Shown here piece by piece: positions 41,536 through 47,500 of a stretch of 64,000 nt of DNA. This DNA comes from Mixophyes australis (taxonomy: Eukaryota; Chordata; Amphibia; Anura; Limnodynastidae). The position numbers and the translations under genes are program-made. The number at the start of each line of letters is the position of its first letter. Positions within the stretch are counted from its first letter, which is position 1. The notes below the pieces were generated by a model, which saw nothing but the letters and a program-made list of their open reading frames with translations, searched no databases and was not told the DNA's origin. The stretch spans positions 78,391,369 to 78,455,368 of the forward strand of contig JAVHZZ010000006.1 of the NCBI GenBank assembly GCA_036250195.1, read 5' to 3'.

Positions 41536-44500
41536 TATACATATCCATATACATACATACATATCCATAAATAAATATATATATATATATATATATATAT
41601 TGTATACACTAGTGTTTTTCTATCACTTGTATTGATATCCTTGACTCTGTTTCTAGGGGTTTGATCCGCTCTACATTCAAAGGGAAGGAGCAAGCCGCCG
41701 TGCTCACCACACATTTCATGGAGGAGGCAGAAGCGGTCTGTGATCGCGTGGCGATAATGGTATCCGGGCAGCTGAGGTAGGTGGTATCCAACATTCTATT
41801 ATAAGCCCAGTGTACAGTACTAGACTTATTTCAAGGTTGGTGGACCCACCCTTGATTTTTTTATTATTTTCAATGAGTAGACGTGTTATAAGTTTATGAG
41901 AACATAGCATTTTAACTCGGTGTATTCGACATTTAGCACTATATGTAGTATTTGTCAGTTATTGAAAATGTTGACAATATGACAATCACAACATAACACT
42001 CAAGCTCGCTGCCTTGGTTGACTCAGAATTGTCCTTTGCTCCCAATATTCAATCTGTCTCCAAATTCTATTACATACTTTTAAGAAACACCTCCAGAATA
42101 TGCTCTGTACCTCACACAACACACTGCTACAATTTACATTCATGCACTTCTAATCTCCCACATTGACTATTGCAATTCACTTCTTACTGGCCTCTCCCTA
42201 AACAGACCTTTACTGCTACAATTTATTTTGACTGCAGCAGCTAGACTAATTTTCCTCCATGCTACAATATAAATTACTTTTGTAAACATATAAATCCAAT
42301 AACAAAACTGCATTGAATTCCCTTCTTTGTACAAGAAGGCTTATTATATTTATTTATGTAGCGTCAGCATATTTTGCAGCACTTTACAATCGGGAGCAAA
42401 CAATAATAGACAAGACTGGGAAGTAACTGACAGGTTAAGGGGATGTTTGAGTGTATTAAAAGAGTAAATGTAAGTTTTTAAAAGATTTATGTAAAGGGGT
42501 GGAAACCAGGTAAAATACTCCAGGGAGGTTAAAAGGGTGGCTGTTGTTACCAAGTCTTGTTTTATTACTGTGTTATTCCCTATTGTAAAGCTCTGCATAG
42601 TATGCCGTAGCCATATCAATACATTTTAATAATAATAATGTTAGTAATAATAATTATTACTTTATGTATTGTTTTTTGGAGAGGTGACATATTATTTAAA
42701 CAGTAAGTGGTTTTAAATATTTCTGGCATATATCAAAATACTGTATGAAACAATATAAGTACATTATCTATAATACTAAAATACTTATTCCTTAATACAA
42801 AATCAAACAAGCCCATTACCATGATTTACAATTTTCTCATTCAATAGACCATCCAGGGGGTAAGTGTATCAATCTCCGGTTTTGTCAACTCGCGGGAGTT
42901 CGGCGAGATGACAGCTTAAATTTAAAGCGGCGCTGCCTTGTAAAGGGAAACTTCCGTTTACAAGGCAGCGCCGCTTTAAATTTTAGCTGTCATCTCGCCG
43001 AACTCCCGCGATTTGACAAAACCGGAGATTAATACATTTACCCACAGAACTGCTTATATACTGTCATATTAGCCACTTTTTTTGCCCATTTATTTGTTTG
43101 TATGTTTCCATTATCCTGTACTGGTAACTACTGACTAATGCCAGTGACCTACACATCCTTTTTACGAGTTGTGCCTGTATTCTCATTTCCTAGATAGCCT
43201 ATGTTATGCCATCATCTTCTCCAACCAGCCTGGCCAAACATTTTAAGAATGGTCAGCAGGGCACACACTTTCCCACCACCACTCACCCAGCAGTGTGGGC
43301 ATTACTACGTAGTCAATATATTCAAATATAGTATGTACCTGTGTTTCAATACAGATATATTGGGTCAGTTCAGCACCTGAAGAGTAAATTTGGTCGGCAT
43401 TATTCTCTAGAGTTGAAGCTTGATGCAGATGCTGGGGTCCAGCAGATGGAGCTTGTTCACAGGGAGATTTTAAAACATTTCCCTAATGCTTGCCGCCAGG
43501 AGAGGTATTTTTATATAAAACTTAATCTCTCACTTTCTCTATTACCAAAATAAATAATTCACTGTTTGAGGTTAAAGATTGAAGTAATAAGTCCTGAAGA
43601 ATAGGGCATTACTGGCCAACAATGCCTGGTTAAGATGACAGCCCAAGACTAAGCCGAGGAACTTTAACCCTGCAAGGGCATTGTTGGCAAGTGATGAACT
43701 TTTCTTTGGGGATTATTACTATTATAGGCTAATTACATGTTTTTTATTATAATTATTAACAGACCATGTCAGTTACTAATATTGATTATTTTTATTAAAA
43801 TGGCAGTATTCATTTTGTTATCAGTAGTTTGCAGTTAACATTCTATATATTTTTTGTTCTTCTTATTGTATATTAAAAATAATTTCAAGATTTCCATTAA
43901 ACACACAATTAGAAGCTTGTAAATTTAGGTCATTGGTTGAATCGGAATTTGATTTGTTTTCTATAGTGATGACATTTGAAATTTAGAAAGTGTACTTTGT
44001 AAGGTGGTCTAATGCTCTATTGTATAGAAAATAGCATTGTATTAACACTAGGGAAGAGGCATTACCATACCATGATGTAGCTTTATATTTTAACAAGAGG
44101 TTACACCTCTTTATGTGGTGAAAGTGCAGCTGGATTGTAAGAGCAGCTGAGCTCCAATACCATGACTGGTTCTTTAAAGTACTAAGAGAGCCAGTTCCCC
44201 ATAATCTGAGCAGCTGTGAGACACAGAGACAACCAACATTATGCAGTCAGCTTCTGTGAGACAGAGAAAATTAACATTGTGTAGAGCTTCTGTGAGACAC
44301 AGAGACAACTAACATTGTGAAGAGAGATTCAATGAGACACACAGAGACAACTAACATTGTGAAGAGAGCTTCTGTGAGACGCACAGAGACAACTGACATT
44401 GTGAAGGGAGCTTCTGTGAGACACACAGAGACAACTAACATTGTGAAGGGAACTATTGTGTGACACAGAGGCAGCCTGTATTGTGAAGGGAGCCGCTGTG

Positions 44501-47500
44501 AAGCACACAACTTCAGCAGGTATGGTGAAGGTAGTTGGTATGTGGTAAACCGACAGCTAATCAGTGGCTGAAGTGGGGGTGTATACGGTGGTATGCCATA
44601 CTATCACTTCTCCTGCTGCTTTTATTATATAAAACTATAAAATTCCATTGACTAACATTCCCATTACATTTTCCATACTGCCACTTTTAAATCGACAGAC
44701 CCCCACTTCTAATTTTCCACTTCGATCTCTGCAGCTAATATTATGAAGGGACCTGCTGTGAGTCAAACAGACAGCTAATATTGTCAGGGGAGCTGCTATG
44801 AGTCAAACAGAGACAACTAATATTGTGAAGGAAACTTCTGTGAGGCACACAGAGACAGCTAATATTGTGAAGGAATCTGCTGTGAGTCAAACAGAGACAG
44901 CTAATATTGTGAAGGATACTGCTGTGAGGCACATAGAGACAGCTAATATTGTGAAGGATACTGCTGTGAGGCGCACAGAGACAGCTAATATTGTGAAGGA
45001 AACTGCTGTGAGGAACACAGAGACAGCTAATATTGAGAAGGAATCTGCTGTGAGTCAAACAGAGACAGCTAATATTGTGAAGGAAACTGCTATGAGGCAC
45101 ACAGAGACAGCTAATATGTTAAAGGAAGCTGCTTTAAGGCACACAAAGATAGTAGGTATCATGAAGGAAACTGGTTACTGGGTTTGTGAGGGGATCTTTA
45201 CAGGAAGTTCCACACAACTACAGGAAGTGTCTGTTAATGTGGCTGCACACTCTGATCTGACTGGCATTACTAGTAGAATTACTGATAGTGTCCTCTAAAT
45301 GTTCATGCTGTATTGTCCAACAGTGCAGTTGTAGACTAAGTTTTTTTCATATATACCAGGACATATTAATTCTGTCTATAAGCATGTGATCTGCACAGAT
45401 AACTGATACTAATAATAATGAAGCCCTGCAATGTGCCCAAGGAGACATGAATTTCTGTACATCCATCTTTCAGCTTTGCTTCACTGATGTCATACAAAGT
45501 ACCTAAAGAGGATGTGCAGTCCTTGTCAGAGGCATTCTTTATTCTGGAACAAGGTAATAGCATTTAGAGTTGTTTACATTTAACCATTGAACTACTTTGA
45601 TACAGTATTGCCAGATCAGAAGAATGGACAAGACCTTTCAAACTTGTGTACAAATAGGGGATCAATTATCCATAATAAGGTTTTTTCTGCAATTTGAAGC
45701 ACAATGCCTAAAATACCCTAAAGTGCATGATAAAATTACTTTTGTGTTCCCCACGCAGCCTGGCATTTCCCTCCTGATGAAATTGTGCAGCAGTGCTCCT
45801 GATAGCAAATAGCAAATGTAGAAACATATGTGCATGTCAGTATTACTGACAAGTAACAATTATTCACTTTTTATTCTTTCTGGTTTTTGAAACTTTCTGG
45901 ATAAAAAATCCCATAGCTGCATTTTAAAATGAGCTGCAAATACTTCAGTATTCATCTTGCTGTCATTTGTGTAGAAACCCACATACAGAGTGTATAATGT
46001 ACATATATGTACAAAATTAAGAACACATTTTACACATACATCTACCCCAATATTCATTGAGTTATCTATTTTTTTATATTTGCAGTGAAACGTTCTTTTA
46101 ATATTGAAGAGTACAGTTTTTCCCAGTCAACGCTTGAACAGGTAACACAAAGTAGATTCCACTTTTGTGGTCCTGAACCACCAGCAGAAATGTTTGGATA
46201 ATATAATATCCTCCTGTGTTGGGCTCTGTGTGTGGACATCACTCTGTAATTTGTCTATCTGTTTTGTATTATTTGTGTGTGGTGAGATTAGTTCTCACTT
46301 AGCAAGTGACCAGTGTTCCCAGATGGCTACAAATACATAGTTCATGGTAGAAAAAAGGTCCAGTTGACTCCCAGAAAGACTTACACCAAGAGAGAATTAT
46401 GTCGGAGAATGGTGACTCAATTCTGTGTATGTGGCAGATAGCTATATTCATATCTCAGTATAGTACTTTGGAGCTTATTTAATATTTCATCATCAGCTAT
46501 TTATATAGCTCCACCAATTCCACAGCGCTGTACAGAGAATATTACCGCTTACATCAGTCCCTGCCCTATTGGAGATTACAGTTTAAATTCCCTAACATGC
46601 ACATGCACACTAGGGTCAATGTGATAGCAGCCAATTAACCTACTAGTATGTTTTTTTGGAGTGTGGGAGGAAACCAGAACAGTCTGAGAAATGCCACGCA
46701 AACAGGGGAAGAACCTACAAACTTATATGAACGTGAGTTAATATAAATGTGAGTTTGATTTCCGACCAAGGAAATGTTCGACCCCAACGCTGTGAGGCAG
46801 AAGTGCTAACGACTAAGCCACCGTGAGGATAAACCTACCATGATGTTAGACACAGCATAATAAGGCTCTTTTTCGAAAAGAGTAAAAGCACTGTGCAAAT
46901 ACAGTTTTGTGATGTCAGGCGCCTATTCTTGCACAAATACACCCTTTTTTTGTATAAGCATGTGGATTTCCAGGCCAAGATGGCAGCTGCTATGGAGGTA
47001 AAATGTTGTTAAGCGGTTCTTGGGTGTTTTTCTGCACTGCTGGCTAGGAACATGAACGCACTTAGGTACTTACAGAATAAAATTCAAATTTGTATTGCGG
47101 GAATTATTTAAATTATATATAGGGTGGAGATGGCACATTTTGGTGGATGTTCCCTTTTTCAGAGCATAAAATTTTTACCCGCTCAAGTACTTTATTTTTA
47201 CACATTCTCGGAGGTGGCAGAGATCAGTCCTAATCATAATTACAAAGGTAAGCAAACTGTACAATAGTGCCACGGCTAATACAGACAAGTCTTGATGTCC
47301 TCTTACTCATGGTTAATTTATAGCATGAATCAGACTAAATTGAGCATTATTTTAGGACAAAATCTGTAAAGTTGAAATTAGTGACAAGGTGGTCCTGAAG
47401 TGGTAGTAGAGATGGGATAGGAAGCAGTGTGTACATTGATATGCAGACAAATAGGTGCATTTGTGCAAAGTTACAGCCTATGGGGCTGATGTAGAGTTGT

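Noticed and set aside
44798..45298. 166-codon repetitive protein
   Set aside because: A 14-codon period from the 42-bp minisatellite, inside an ABCA5 intron and interrupted in its left part by a MITE.
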